From Prevotella sp. UBA7764 (lineage in GTDB: Bacteria > Bacteroidota > Bacteroidia > Bacteroidales > Bacteroidaceae): a stretch of DNA of 64,000 nucleotides. The position numbers and the translations under genes are program-made. Under the pieces are notes generated by a model. The model saw nothing but the letters and a program-made list of their open reading frames with translations, had not been told where the DNA came from and searched no databases. The DNA is taken from NCBI GenBank assembly GCA_002481295.1, contig DLDU01000068.1:1-64000 (forward strand), in the 5' to 3' direction. Shown here in pieces: positions 40,446 to 49,821 of this stretch (position 1 is its first letter; every line of letters starts with the position of its first letter).

Positions 40446-43421
40446 GATCGCTTTGACAAGGTCGTCTTTCCTGTCCTGTACCTTTAGTATTTGTTCTTCC
40501 AGTGATCCACGCGTGATGAAGCGGTAGACCATGACCGAGCGCCGCTGTCCCGAGCGATGAGCACGGGCGATGGCCTGCTCCTCAGCGGCATGGTTCCACC
40601 AAGGATCAAGGAGGAAAACATAGTCGGCCTCGGTGAGGTTGAGGCCTTCACCACCCGCCTTGAGCGAGACGAGGAAGAACTGGCAGGAGGGCGTCTGCTG
40701 GAAGTGCTTCACGATAGACTCCCGGTCACGGCTCTGTCCGGTGAGCAGGTCATAAGTCCATCCGCGCTGTTTCATCTCCTCAGCGATCACGTCGAGGAAA
40801 GAGGTGAACTCGCTAAAGAGCAGCACTTTGTGGTCAGTACCACGCAACTCCTCCAGTCGGTCGAGGACTTCCTGAACCTTGCCCGAGTCGCCTTCCTTAT
40901 GTTCCAACTTGGGACTGCAAGCCAGCCGGCGCAGGCGGGTAATGGCGGCGAGCACCACAATGCGGTTGTTGGCTTGCTCGGCATCCATGAGCAGGTTGCG
41001 CATCTTGCTCTGTTCTTCTTCGTAGAGTGCCGCCTGTGCCTCGGTCATGTCGCACCATACCTGCTCGTCTTGTCGCTCAGGCAAGCTGTCGAGGACGTCG
41101 CCACGCAGTCGGCGCAGGAAAAAGGGAGCGACAAGTTTGCGCAGGATCGCCGTGTGCTCATCCTGCAAGTTGACGTTGATGGGATGAATGAAATTGTTTT
41201 GGAAGGTTTCGTAGTCACCCAACAGAGCTGGGTTGAGCACGCTCATCAGTGTCCACAGTTCGTCGAGTGCGTTGACCATCGGCGTGCCGGTGAGCGCAAT
41301 GGCGAAGTCGGCATGAATCTTCAGCACAGCCTGATAGAGCAGCGAAGTGTTGTTACGGAAAGCGTGAGCTTCGTCATAGACAGCGATGGCAAAGGACAGG
41401 CGGTTGAGCACTCCAATGTCGTTGCGGAGCATAGGGTAGGAGGTGAGCACTACGTCGGCGTTGGCGAGTTGGGACTGTTTGGCTGCCCGCTCGCGTGCAT
41501 TGCCCGTGTATTCCACCACACGCAAGGAAGGAGCGAAGCGCCGAAACTCGTCGTGCCAGTTGAAGACAACCGAGGAAGGAGCCGCGACAAGCACTGGGCG
41601 ATGGCCGGACTGCTGGCGCAGATCGGGTTGGGAAACGGCTGCCGATGGTATGGCTTTTGCGGCGTGCCCGCTCATCTCCTCATCAGAGAACAAACTCATC
41701 TGAACAGGCGTGCTGGTTGGCTTACTCCTTATTATATTGTTGCTCCTGGTTACACTATCACTCCTTATTATATGATAGTCTCCCTGCTGATCGGGATTCT
41801 CGGCTTGTGTAGATAGGGCGTAGGCTGTCGCGTCTTCCCGACTACGATCTTCTGTAGAAGCGGAATCCGTACTTTCGAAATAGTGGAGGATGACGGCAAT
41901 CGTCTGCACCGTCTTGCCCAGTCCCATGTCGTCGCCGAGCAGACAGCCCGATCCACTGCGCTGATGGCTGAGCATCCATTGGTAGCCTAAAAGCTGATAA
42001 GGACGCAACTTAGCCTTCAGTCCATTTGGCGGCAATGGCTTTTCCTCTATGTCGCCGGTTGCGGGAACTTTCAGTGTAGGCGGCAAGAGGTCTTCTGTTG
42101 GCAACACTGTCTGCTGGGATCGGTGAAAGGTGAGCGTGCCCCGGCTTTTCATCATTCCGAAGAGCATGGCGGCACTGTATTGGGCATACCACTCGTCGGG
42201 GATGACAAACCAGTTGCCCGATGGCAGTCTTACTTCCTGGTCGCCATTGATGATGGCATCACGGAAGTCTGTAAGTGCCATTCGTGTACCGTCGGGAAAG
42301 ACAAGTGTGACGTGCATCTGAAACCAGTCGCCCGTCCAGCGGTCGTCGTGGAGCCTCTTCACCTCGCCGATGACATAGTGGTGGGTGGTGCGTTGCTGTG
42401 TCTCAATGCCGTGTTGCGTGAGTACAGCCTCGTTGGTTGTCAGCCATGCGGTCATCTCTTGTAGCGGTGCAGTCTGAGGACGGTGAAGCTCGTTGTCGAG
42501 TAGTTGGGTGATTGTGGACTCCCATTCGCGGTTGCGCCAGATGCAGACAAAGGTCACACTCTTGCCGTCGTCGTGGAGAGTCACACTCTTCTCACGGCTG
42601 TCAGAAACGGAGAATGTCGCCGTATCGTAGACAAACTGCGTATCAAGGCTATAAAGACCATTGATCGATGCTTGCAGCGTCAGCACCGCCTTACCCTGAG
42701 GATGAAGGTTGTCGACGTCGAAGCCGTCGGATGATATGTCGATCTTCTTGACGATCTTCAGGATGAATTGGCGAAAATACTTTGCCTGGATAGAGGCAGG
42801 AATATGATAGATCTCTTTCTTCAGAAAGGGCGTGAGCAGTTTGCCGCCGAGTCCCTCGTCGAGTTGTCGTAGGCTATGGTCGATGACGAAAAGCGAAGGG
42901 TTGTTGCAGAGTACTTGTGTGCGATGAGCCGATGGAATGATGTCCTGGCCGAGTGTGAGGCGATAGTCGATGCCGTCATCAGTCTTGGTGAAGGCCGTGT
43001 GCAGTTTTAATGGCTCCGCGTTGAAGTGCAGTTCATCCTGTTGCTTGAGCCATTCACCCGGCTTGGGGGCGAAGAATATGTGCACACCAAGCCGTGAGGC
43101 AGTGGCTACTGCTTCGGTGATGTGCTGATCCACCTGCGTGATGACATATCTCTGTGTGGTCTTGTCGGCTTTCTCGAAGAATGCTTTCTTATTGCTGAAG
43201 TTGCGTCCGGATTTAGCAAAGAGGTTGTCGGACTGGGTCCACAGACACAGCTCAACGAGTCGCTTGAGCTCTTTGTCGTCGATGCCGGTGGTTTTGTCGA
43301 TGAAATCGCCACCGGCAAATTCCTCTCCCTCTTTATGAACGTGCCGCAACCTCAGGGTGAAGAGATTCCAAAAGCCAAGCGGACTGATGAGCAGGGCAAG
43401 GCTATCCATTGGCGAGAGCAT
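40431..43421 (-). CDS. SNF2-family DNA-dependent ATPase/helicase
   Basis: 996 residues (an ATG at 43409 is an alternative start). The N-terminal 440 residues are a lineage-typical extension. The SNF2 core starts with LLGDDMGLGKTVQTIAV (Walker A) and continues with RPVLVAAPSSVVFNW, YDEAHAFRNN (motif II), ALTGTPMVNALDELW, and the second lobe KVLLFSEFTSFLD, LVSLKAGGEGLNLTEADYVF and ARAHRSGQRR. About 90 low-complexity residues are inserted between motifs I and Ia, and the DNA there contains a dispersed repeat. The start overlaps the aldolase stop by 20 nt. Remodelling of protein-DNA complexes, perhaps of RNA polymerase as in RapA, is expected. Confidence 0.88.
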   Translation of the reverse strand: MLSPMDSLALLISPLGFWNLFTLRLRHVHKEGEEFAGGDFIDKTTGIDDKELKRLVELCLWTQSDNLFAKSGRNFSNKKAFFEKADKTTQRYVITQVDQHITEAVATASRLGVHIFFAPKPGEWLKQQDELHFNAEPLKLHTAFTKTDDGIDYRLTLGQDIIPSAHRTQVLCNNPSLFVIDHSLRQLDEGLGGKLLTPFLKKEIYHIPASIQAKYFRQFILKIVKKIDISSDGFDVDNLHPQGKAVLTLQASINGLYSLDTQFVYDTATFSVSDSREKSVTLHDDGKSVTFVCIWRNREWESTITQLLDNELHRPQTAPLQEMTAWLTTNEAVLTQHGIETQQRTTHHYVIGEVKRLHDDRWTGDWFQMHVTLVFPDGTRMALTDFRDAIINGDQEVRLPSGNWFVIPDEWYAQYSAAMLFGMMKSRGTLTFHRSQQTVLPTEDLLPPTLKVPATGDIEEKPLPPNGLKAKLRPYQLLGYQWMLSHQRSGSGCLLGDDMGLGKTVQTIAVILHYFESTDSASTEDRSREDATAYALSTQAENPDQQGDYHIIRSDSVTRSNNIIRSKPTSTPVQMSLFSDEEMSGHAAKAIPSAAVSQPDLRQQSGHRPVLVAAPSSVVFNWHDEFRRFAPSLRVVEYTGNARERAAKQSQLANADVVLTSYPMLRNDIGVLNRLSFAIAVYDEAHAFRNNTSLLYQAVLKIHADFAIALTGTPMVNALDELWTLMSVLNPALLGDYETFQNNFIHPINVNLQDEHTAILRKLVAPFFLRRLRGDVLDSLPERQDEQVWCDMTEAQAALYEEEQSKMRNLLMDAEQANNRIVVLAAITRLRRLACSPKLEHKEGDSGKVQEVLDRLEELRGTDHKVLLFSEFTSFLDVIAEEMKQRGWTYDLLTGQSRDRESIVKHFQQTPSCQFFLVSLKAGGEGLNLTEADYVFLLDPWWNHAAEEQAIARAHRSGQRRSVMVYRFITRGSLEEQILKVQDRKDDLVKAIIHNV
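41724..41773. repeat. dispersed A/T-rich word duplicated inside the SNF2 gene
   Basis: ACTCCTTATTATAT occurs at 41724-41737 and again at 41760-41773, and the first 13 bases also occur between genes at 4780-4792. In the coding direction the copies encode IIRS twice, giving HIIRSDSVTRSNNIIRSK. The reading frame stays open. Confidence 0.7.
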
Positions 43422-44436
43422 TCTCCAAGGCAGTGAGATCTTCGTCGGTAGTTGCCCAGCTGGTCACAAAGCGGCAGACGAGTTGTTTGTCGTCCTTCTG
43501 TTCCCACACTTCAAAGACAATGCTTTGGCTGAGTTGCTGCTGTTGTTCGGGCGAGAGGATGACAAACTGCTGGTTGGTCGGTGAGTCGATAGCCAGTTTG
43601 ATGCCGTATTTGCGGAAGAGTGCTTTCATGCGCATGGCCATGTCGATGGCGTGCCGGGAGATGCGTCCGTAGAGGTCTTCGGTGAAGAGCGTGTCGAACT
43701 GCAGTCCGAGCATACGTCCCTTGGCGAGCAGGGCACCGTGGCGCTTGATAGTGGTGAAGAAACCGCGTGGCGGTCGCTGCTGCGAGAAGACTACGGCTTC
43801 GCCGAACATCGCTCCCACCTTGGTGCCACCGATGTAGAAGGCATCGCAGTGATGAGCCAGGTAAGGCAGCGTCATGTTGGTGCCCTCGGCAGCCAGGCCA
43901 TAGCCCAAACGGGCACCATCGACATACAAAGCAAGATGGTAGCGGCGGGCCACATCATAGAGTGCGCCAAGCTCCTCCTGCGAGTAGACGAGTCCCATCT
44001 CGGTGGGCAGTGTGATGTATATCATCCCCGGCTGCACCTCATGCTCATGGCTGGGATCGGCAAGGAAGCGGTCCATATAGTCAGCCACCTGCTGCGCCGT
44101 GAGCTTCGTGTCGGCTGAGGGCAGGGCGAGCACCTTGTGTCCGAAAGCCTCCACGGCACCGGCCTCGTGCACGTTGATATGTGCCGTGTCGGCAGCGATA
44201 ACACCCTCGCCCGGAGCGAGCAGAGCGTCGATCATCGTGGTGTTGGTCTGTGTGCCGCCGATGAGGAAGTAGATTTCAGCGTTACCCATCTGGCAGGCGT
44301 GCCGGATCTTTTCCTTGGCTTGCTCGCAGTAGGGGTCGTTGCCGTAGCCACTGGTCTGCTCGTCGTTGGTGTCGAAGAGCCGGTGCAGGATTTCGGGCTG
44401 TACGCCATTGTTATAATCGCTTTCAAAAGAAACCAT
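43402..44436 (-). CDS. low-specificity L-threonine aldolase
   Basis: 344 residues of the PLP-dependent aldolase family that splits threonine (and allo-threonine) to glycine and acetaldehyde. Recognisable parts are FESDYNNGVQPEIL, TSGYGNDPYCEQAKEKI, FLIGGTQTNTTMIDALL, YVDGARLGYGLA and YIGGTKVGAMFGEAVVF, where the lysine binds PLP. A minus-strand TATCTTTG at 44476-44483 gives a leader of 40 nt. It leads a three-gene unit with the SNF2-like and MGMT-like genes, which has no obvious metabolic logic. Confidence 0.9.
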   Translation of the reverse strand: MVSFESDYNNGVQPEILHRLFDTNDEQTSGYGNDPYCEQAKEKIRHACQMGNAEIYFLIGGTQTNTTMIDALLAPGEGVIAADTAHINVHEAGAVEAFGHKVLALPSADTKLTAQQVADYMDRFLADPSHEHEVQPGMIYITLPTEMGLVYSQEELGALYDVARRYHLALYVDGARLGYGLAAEGTNMTLPYLAHHCDAFYIGGTKVGAMFGEAVVFSQQRPPRGFFTTIKRHGALLAKGRMLGLQFDTLFTEDLYGRISRHAIDMAMRMKALFRKYGIKLAIDSPTNQQFVILSPEQQQQLSQSIVFEVWEQKDDKQLVCRFVTSWATTDEDLTALENALANG

Positions 44437-44543
44437 ATTGCTTACTGATTATTATTGCATTTTGTTATGAACTTACAAAGATAAGACTTTTATGTTGATT
44501 GAGCAAGAAAAGCCCGTCTCATCATTTCTTATGATGCCTTTTA

Positions 44544-44575
44544 TTTGCATATTCCACGGAAAATGACTACCTTTG
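44544..44575 (+). promoter_or_regulatory. promoter of the pfl genes
   Basis: TTTG at 44544-44547 and TACCTTTG at 44568-44575 with a 20-bp spacer. The pflB ATG at 44652 leaves a leader of about 70 nt, longer than most here. Confidence 0.7.
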
Positions 44576-44651
44576 CAAGCCTAATCACGGGGAGTGCGTG
44601 CGCAAACACCGCTTCTTATTTATTCATACCTATAATATACACCCACGCTTT

Positions 44652-46898
44652 ATGAGCAACGCATGGCGCAACTTCCGTGGCACGCTGTGGACGGAAGAGA
44701 TCAATCTCAGAGATTTCATTCAGAATAACTACACCCAGTACGACGGTGACGAGAGTTTCCTCGTCGGTCCTACTGACGCTACCAACACCCTTTGGGGCGA
44801 GCTGCAAAAACTACAGAAAGAGGAACGTGCCAAAGGCGGTGTCCTCGATATGGAGACAGAAGTAGTCTCTGGGCTCACTGCTTATGGCCCCGGCTACATC
44901 AACGAGAAGACCAAAGACCTCGAACGTGTCGTAGGCCTTCAGACCGACAAGCCGCTGAAGCGCGCCTTCATGCCCTACGGCGGCATCAAGATGGCTGAGC
45001 AGGCCTGCACCACCTATGGCTATCAGCCTTCCGAAGAGATCCACAAAATCTTCCATAAATATGTCAAGACGCACAACGACGGTGTCTTCGACGCTTACAC
45101 GCCGGAGATGAAGCATGTGCGTCACAACCATATCCTCACTGGTCTGCCCGACACCTACGGCCGTGGCCGCATCGTGGGTGACTACCGTCGTGTAGCCCTC
45201 TACGGTATCGACCGTCTCATTGAGGAGAAGCAGAAAGACCTCGCCACTATGGGCGAGCGCGAGATGATCGACGAGGTCATCCGCCTGCGCGAGGAGATCG
45301 CCATGCAGATCAAGGCACTCAAGGGCCTCAAGGAGATGGCAGCACAGTATGGCTTCGACATCTCCAAACCTGCTACCAATGCCCGCGAGGCTGTACAGTG
45401 GCTCTACTTCGGTTACTTGGGAGCCGTGAAGACACAGAACGGTGCTGCCATGTCGGTGGGCCGCGTCTCTACCTTCCTCGACATCTACATCACACGCGAC
45501 CTCAACGAGGGTACGTTGACTGAGGATGATGCACAGGAGCTCATCGACCACTTGGTGATGAAGTTCCGCATGGTGAAGTTTGCCCGTATCCCTTCTTACA
45601 ACGAGCTCTTCTCCGGCGACCCGGTATGGGCTACGCTCGAGGTGGCAGGCATCGGACAGGACGGCCGCCACATGGTGACAAAGAACGACTTCCGCTTCCT
45701 CCACACACTGGAGAACATGGGACCATCGCCCGAGCCTAACCTCACCGTGCTCTACAGCAGCCGTCTGCCCAAGGCTTTCAAGCGCTATGCTGCCTACATC
45801 TCGGTGAAGACCAGCTCTATCCAGTACGAGAACGATGATGTCATGCGTCCTGTCTGGGGCGACGACTACAGCATCTGCTGCTGCGTGAGCGCTACTCAGA
45901 CGGGTAAGGAGATGCAGTTCTTCGGTGCACGTGCCAACCTCGCCAAGTGCCTCACCTACGCCATCAGTGGTGGCGTGGACAGCAAGACACGTGAGCAGGT
46001 GGGACCTGCCTACCGTCCTATTGAGGGCGACGTGGTGACCTACGATGAGTTCATGCCCCGCTTCATGGATATGATGGAGTGGCTGGCCGCTGTCTATGTC
46101 AAGACGCTGAACCTCATCCACTACATGCACGACAAATACTTCTATGAGGCTGAGGAGATGGCTCTCATCGACACCGATGTGCGCCGCACCTTCGCCACGG
46201 GTATTGCCGGCTTCTCTCATGTCGTTGACTCCATCTCGGCTATCAAATATGCCAAGGTCAACATCATCCGCGACGAGACGGGCTTCCCCTTGGAGTTCAA
46301 GACCGAGGGCGACTTCCCCCGCTACGGCAACGACGACGACCGTGCCGACAGCATCGCAGTGTGGTTGCTCAAGACTTTCATCGGCATGGTGAAGAAACAT
46401 CACACCTATCGCAACTCCGAGCCGACAACGTCTATCCTGACCATCACTTCCAATGTGGTCTATGGTAAGTACACGAGCAACATGCCTGACGGCCGTAAGG
46501 CCGGTGCCCCGCTCTCTCCTGGTGCCAACCCATCTTATGGCGCTGAGAAGAACGGCCTGTTGGCTTCGCTCAACTCGCTGGCTAAGTTGCCCTACAAGTA
46601 TGCACTCGACGGCATCTCCAACACGCAGACCATCAGTCCGAGCGCGCTCGGACACGACGACGACCAGCGTGCCGAGACACTCGTCAGCGTCATGGACGGC
46701 TATTTCGACAAGGGTGCACACCACCTCAATGTCAACGTCTTCGGCGTGGACAAGCTCAAGGATGCCATGGAGCATCCTGAGAAGCCGGAGTATGCCAACT
46801 TCACCATCCGTGTGAGTGGCTATGCCGTGAAGTTCATCGACCTGACCCGTGAGCAGCAGCTCGACGTCATCGCCCGCCAGGCTCATGAAAGACTCTAA
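44652..46898 (+). CDS. pflB: formate C-acetyltransferase (pyruvate formate-lyase)
   Basis: 748 residues from the ATG at 44652 ([13 protein letters not shown]); the 18 codons above it are not conserved. The enzyme converts pyruvate and CoA to acetyl-CoA and formate under anaerobic conditions. The active-site cysteines are in SICCCVS (409-411), and the glycyl radical site is G723 in RVSGYAVKF. The codons are strongly biased toward C-ending forms, as expected of a highly expressed gene. The activase gene overlaps its 3' end by 14 nt. Confidence 0.96.
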   Translation: MSNAWRNFRGTLWTEEINLRDFIQNNYTQYDGDESFLVGPTDATNTLWGELQKLQKEERAKGGVLDMETEVVSGLTAYGPGYINEKTKDLERVVGLQTDKPLKRAFMPYGGIKMAEQACTTYGYQPSEEIHKIFHKYVKTHNDGVFDAYTPEMKHVRHNHILTGLPDTYGRGRIVGDYRRVALYGIDRLIEEKQKDLATMGEREMIDEVIRLREEIAMQIKALKGLKEMAAQYGFDISKPATNAREAVQWLYFGYLGAVKTQNGAAMSVGRVSTFLDIYITRDLNEGTLTEDDAQELIDHLVMKFRMVKFARIPSYNELFSGDPVWATLEVAGIGQDGRHMVTKNDFRFLHTLENMGPSPEPNLTVLYSSRLPKAFKRYAAYISVKTSSIQYENDDVMRPVWGDDYSICCCVSATQTGKEMQFFGARANLAKCLTYAISGGVDSKTREQVGPAYRPIEGDVVTYDEFMPRFMDMMEWLAAVYVKTLNLIHYMHDKYFYEAEEMALIDTDVRRTFATGIAGFSHVVDSISAIKYAKVNIIRDETGFPLEFKTEGDFPRYGNDDDRADSIAVWLLKTFIGMVKKHHTYRNSEPTTSILTITSNVVYGKYTSNMPDGRKAGAPLSPGANPSYGAEKNGLLASLNSLAKLPYKYALDGISNTQTISPSALGHDDDQRAETLVSVMDGYFDKGAHHLNVNVFGVDKLKDAMEHPEKPEYANFTIRVSGYAVKFIDLTREQQLDVIARQAHERL

Positions 46899-47664
46899 GA
46901 CACTCGGCCTCACCTCTCCTCAGGGAGGTGGGGCTTCTTTATACGTTCACTCCACCGAGTCGTTTGGCTCTGTCGACGGTCCCGGCATCCGCTTCATCAT
47001 CTTTCTCAAAGGCTGCCACATGCGCTGCCGCTATTGCCACAATCCCGACACATGGCGCATGGCAGGAGCAGAGGAGAAAGCCACGACGGTGACGGAACTG
47101 CTCGACCAGGCTGAACGCTATCGTGCCTATTGGGGCGACAAGGGTGGCATCACGGTCAGCGGCGGTGAGGCGCTGCTGCAGATCGACGGGCTTATCGCGC
47201 TCTTCGAGGAGGCGCACCGGCGTGGCATCAACACGTGTCTCGACACGGCAGCCCAACCGTTTACGCGCCGCGAACCTTTCTACGGCAAGTTTCTGCGGCT
47301 GATGCAGAGCACAGACACCGTGCTGCTGGACTTGAAGCATATCGACAGCGAGGCGCACCGTCAGCTCACCGGTCACGGCAATGAGAACATCCTCGACTGT
47401 GCCCGTTGTCTCTCCGACATTGGCGTGCCGGTATGGATCCGCCACGTGCTCGTGCCGGGAATCACCGACGACGAGGATCAGCTGCACCGTCTCAGGGTCT
47501 TCATCGACACGCTCAACAATGTTGAGCGCGTCGAGGTGCTGCCTTATCATACCCTTGGCGTCTATAAGTGGGAGGAACTCGGCATACCTTATACGCTCAA
47601 AGACGTGCCCACACCCAGCAAGGAACAAGTGGCGCGCGCCGAAGAGATACTCTGCGGGAAATAA
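46885..47664 (+). CDS. pflA: pyruvate formate-lyase activating enzyme
   Basis: 259 residues from the ATG at 46885. The radical-SAM cluster motif is C44, C48 and C51 ([15 protein letters not shown]); [20 protein letters not shown] before it and [13 protein letters not shown] after it are typical. It abstracts hydrogen from G723 of the lyase to make the glycyl radical. The start lies inside pflB, so translation is coupled. It is the last clear host gene before the prophage region. Confidence 0.95.
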   Translation: MKDSKTLGLTSPQGGGASLYVHSTESFGSVDGPGIRFIIFLKGCHMRCRYCHNPDTWRMAGAEEKATTVTELLDQAERYRAYWGDKGGITVSGGEALLQIDGLIALFEEAHRRGINTCLDTAAQPFTRREPFYGKFLRLMQSTDTVLLDLKHIDSEAHRQLTGHGNENILDCARCLSDIGVPVWIRHVLVPGITDDEDQLHRLRVFIDTLNNVERVEVLPYHTLGVYKWEELGIPYTLKDVPTPSKEQVARAEEILCGK

Positions 47665-48038
47665 GCGACTGAGTATAAAAAGGTGTATAGGGCACAGAAC
47701 GAAACGTATATAAAGGATAGAGCACGAAAATACGTGGAACCCCTTTATTTATAGGGGATTGGAGAGATTGAGGGTTGAGAGCGAGAAAAAACGAAACGTT
47801 TACATTGCTTTAATTCTGCTTTACATGGAGGCAGGCTTGATGAGGCTGAAATGAGCGAGAAGTTTACATTGGCTTTCTGATGGCTTACATGTGGGTGCTG
47901 AGGCTTTTGTAAACTACTGTTGAGGCTGGTATGAGTACCGGCTTTTTTTATGCCCGTTTTGAATATTTAATATAGCAAAAACCTTGCATATAAGGATTAT
48001 TTAGTAACTTTGCAGCCAAACAAAAGACAGATCCAGAT
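47665..48038. other. interval between pflA and the prophage region
   Basis: No gene recognised. It holds a copy of the AAGGTGTATAG word (47680-47690), a CCCCTTTAT-TTATAGGGG dyad (about 47742-47758), the direct repeats at 47798-47935 and a TTG-N18-TAACTTTG promoter (47984-48012) for the small gene at 48039. The left boundary of the prophage could lie here or in the next interval. Confidence 0.5.
47798..47935. repeat. interleaved direct repeats
   Basis: GTTTACATTG occurs at 47798-47807 and 47862-47871, TTACATG at 47821-47827 and 47885-47891 (both 64 bp apart), and GAGGCTG-aa/gt-ATGAG at 47842-47855 and 47922-47935 (80 bp apart). A TTTGTAAAC near 47906 is the inverse of the first word. Such subterminal arrays can be transposase or regulator binding sites. 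Confidence 0.55.
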
Positions 48039-48269
48039 ATGGCAAAAGTGGTACATGTTCATTTAATAGGGAAGCGGAAAGACTACTACTTTAGTAGCAT
48101 TTCTGCCGTGTTCACGGTTTTAAGCCGCGAGGACATCGGTGTGAGCAAGCATTGGCTGTTGAACGCGGGGCTTGGAAGAGGTCACGTGGTACACAACGAA
48201 AAGGCTGTAATTAAGGCTTCTACGCTGATTTCATGCCCTCGACGGGCAGATAATAGTGACGGTGATTAA
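48039..48269 (+). CDS. small protein of a Bacteroidetes phage/mobile-element family
   Basis: 76 residues. The pattern HVHLIGKRKDYYFSSISAVF with a following DIGVSKHWLLNAGL is, to my knowledge, shared by small proteins near prophages and other mobile DNA in Bacteroidales; none has a known role. It has its own promoter and a rho-independent terminator (48341-48364). Whether it belongs to the prophage or to the host depends on where the left end is. Confidence 0.6.
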   Translation: MAKVVHVHLIGKRKDYYFSSISAVFTVLSREDIGVSKHWLLNAGLGRGHVVHNEKAVIKASTLISCPRRADNSDGD

Positions 48270-48340
48270 AGCGGCTTAGAAGGCCGTTAAAAGGGTATTT
48301 TGAGACCGTTGTAACACGTCGGCGTACTTAACCATCTGGA

Positions 48341-48364
48341 GGGGGCTTTACGGCTCCCTTTTTT
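48341..48364 (+). terminator. rho-independent terminator after the 48039 gene
   Basis: GGGGGCT (48341-48347) pairs with GGCTCCC (48352-48358) with two G-U pairs and a 4-nt loop, followed directly by six T residues. Confidence 0.75.
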
Positions 48365-48394
48365 CATGGCCGAAAATAGCGATTTTTGGGGTTA

Positions 48395-48449
48395 GGCGGA
48401 CAGTAAGACGGACAATTTAGGCGGACAACTTTAAGAGTTTAGGCGGACA
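48395..48449. repeat. four GGCGGACA words, candidate transposase-binding sites
   Basis: GGCGGACA at 48395-48402, 48420-48427 and 48442-48449, and GACGGACA at 48407-48414; the last three are followed by A and, apart from the second, preceded by TTTA or TTA. Spacing is 12, 13 and 22 bp. On the other strand they read TGTCCGCC, which begins with TG as transposon ends do. They lie where a Mu-like left end would be expected, before the repressor gene. Confidence 0.55.
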
Positions 48450-48719
48450 AACTACCCTAAAAATAGGGGGTGATAGGTAGGGGGGTATCGGTGAAATATT
48501 TGTTAAAAAGCGGCTTTTTGGGTGCGATAGCCCCCCCCATAAATACCATCATTTTTTACTATATACCTTATATATATGCCCTGTTTATCGGGGTTTAACG
48601 CAATTTTAACACCGTTCAGGGGGTGGGTAAGGGTGCATCTGAGCGGCCAGAGGGTTGCCCGCAGGGGTACGCTTCAGAAAGCTAAACAAGATATTCCTTC
48701 CCATTTTTAATGATACGTA

Positions 48720-49193
48720 CTAACCGGCATTTGCAATGCCAGAACTCTTGACATCCCCAACATCGACCCCCCTATTTCTTTCAAGTTCTTCAATTTTAGC
48801 CTTGAGCCTGCCAATTTCTTCGGCTTGCTCACTGAATCGCAAATCTTTATCTCGCATTATCTCTAAAAACATTTGGCATACACCATCCGATGTCAGTGGG
48901 AAGTCTGGCAATGGTGCTACAACAATACCTGGTTTTGAGCGTCCTTTTATTGGCCCTACTTTTAACATAGTACCCTGACCTGTCAAAATCCACTCCGCAG
49001 AGAAGCTGTATTGATCGCACAAATCAGCAATAGCATCTACCCCCGCGTTCATTCGATTATTCAGAATTTCTGAAAACTTTGCGGGCTTGATGCCAAGGCT
49101 CTCTGCAACCTTTGTTTTTGTGAGGCCTTTATCCTTTAATAGGCTCTCAATAGCGGCTATAAAACGCCTGTTAATATCTGCTTTATTCATCAT
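48720..49193 (-). CDS. prophage repressor, XRE-type helix-turn-helix
   Basis: 157 residues. The N-terminal 65 form a Cro/CI-type HTH (DKGLTKTKVAESLGIKPAKF followed by SEILNNRMNAG and DAIADLCDQYSFSAEWIL, with the W-I-L-T-G-Q-G end typical of phage repressors). A middle part of about 50 residues leads to a C-terminal coiled coil (FSEQAEEIGRLKAKIEELER), probably for dimer formation. No peptidase domain is present, so induction would not be by self-cleavage. It is divergent from the early genes; the operators lie in the gap. Confidence 0.88.
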   Translation of the reverse strand: MMNKADINRRFIAAIESLLKDKGLTKTKVAESLGIKPAKFSEILNNRMNAGVDAIADLCDQYSFSAEWILTGQGTMLKVGPIKGRSKPGIVVAPLPDFPLTSDGVCQMFLEIMRDKDLRFSEQAEEIGRLKAKIEELERNRGVDVGDVKSSGIANAG

Positions 49194-49207
49194 TCTATCT
49201 AAAAATT

Positions 49208-49269
49208 ACAGAAAATCTGAAAATAATTCCATAAAAATTTGGTAGTATTACAGAAATTCTGTATCTTTG
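49208..49269 (+). promoter_or_regulatory. prophage early promoter with two operator-like dyads
   Basis: ACAGAAATTCTGT (49250-49262) is a 13-bp palindrome whose last base is the first base of the -7 box TATCTTTG (49262-49269). ACAGAAAATCTGA (49208-49220) is a second near-copy; centres are 42 bp apart, about four helical turns. Bound repressor would cover the early promoter. The second dyad is next to the repressor's own start at 49193 and could serve autoregulation. Confidence 0.7.
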
Positions 49270-49352
49270 CACCGTGTTCCAATGAGAACGGCGCGGCAAA
49301 GATACGAAAAAGACGCGAGAAATGAGAATATTTATAGTTAAAAATAAAGATT

Positions 49353-49802
49353 ATGTTGAAAAAAGAATTTGAAGAAAGAACGAAGCTCAGCGTTTCTGAG
49401 GCAGAGTTCAACGGAATTAACGCCCTCTACATGGCATGTGGTGAAGACATCGATAAGGATGAGTTCTGTAAGTTGTACATGACCTTCGACGGTCGCCTGG
49501 ATCTGATGCACAAGATTGAGCGTGAGCACCAGCGTATTAAAGATGCTCTTTACGAAAAAGAGTTGCTGCATAAGGAGGCTATGGAGATTATCAGTGACGC
49601 TGCTGATGCAGTGCTGGAGATTCAGAAAGGTCTGCTTGATTATGAAGAGGAAAGTCCCTGTCGTTGTTCAAGAGCTGTTAAGCAGCTTGACATTAAGGCA
49701 TTTTGGCTCATTGGCAGAGGCGAGACCATCAAGCGTAAGGCGAAAATGGGAATCGAATTTAATGAGGAGGATTTAGAGTATATTAGCAACAATTTGAAAT
49801 AA
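49353..49802 (+). CDS. first early prophage gene, unknown function
   Basis: 149 residues, acidic N-terminus (KKEFEERTKLSVSEAEFNGI) followed by YMACGEDIDKDEFCKLYMTF, a pattern seen in early proteins of Bacteroidetes phages and conjugative elements but without known function. A helical middle with coiled-coil character (IEREHQRIKDALYEKELLHK) follows. It is the first gene behind the operator, in the position of Mu ner, but no helix-turn-helix is evident. It was not recognised as any named family. Confidence 0.65.
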   Translation: MLKKEFEERTKLSVSEAEFNGINALYMACGEDIDKDEFCKLYMTFDGRLDLMHKIEREHQRIKDALYEKELLHKEAMEIISDAADAVLEIQKGLLDYEEESPCRCSRAVKQLDIKAFWLIGRGETIKRKAKMGIEFNEEDLEYISNNLK

Positions 49803-49821
49803 CCCCTAAACACTTATAGTT

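Larger units (their letters stand above)
48270..48719. other. interval holding a terminator and putative prophage left-end repeats
   Basis: No gene is seen. After the terminator at 48341-48364 come four GGCGGACA-type words (48395-48449), G-rich and C-rich tracts around 48466-48537, and an A/T-rich stretch with TATATACCTTATATATATG near 48559. The repressor gene ends at 48720 on the other strand. The prophage left end is probably within this interval. Confidence 0.5.

Noticed and set aside
44811-46913. 700-residue open frame on the minus strand
   Set aside because: Antisense of pflB, caused by its strong codon bias; no recognisable protein features.
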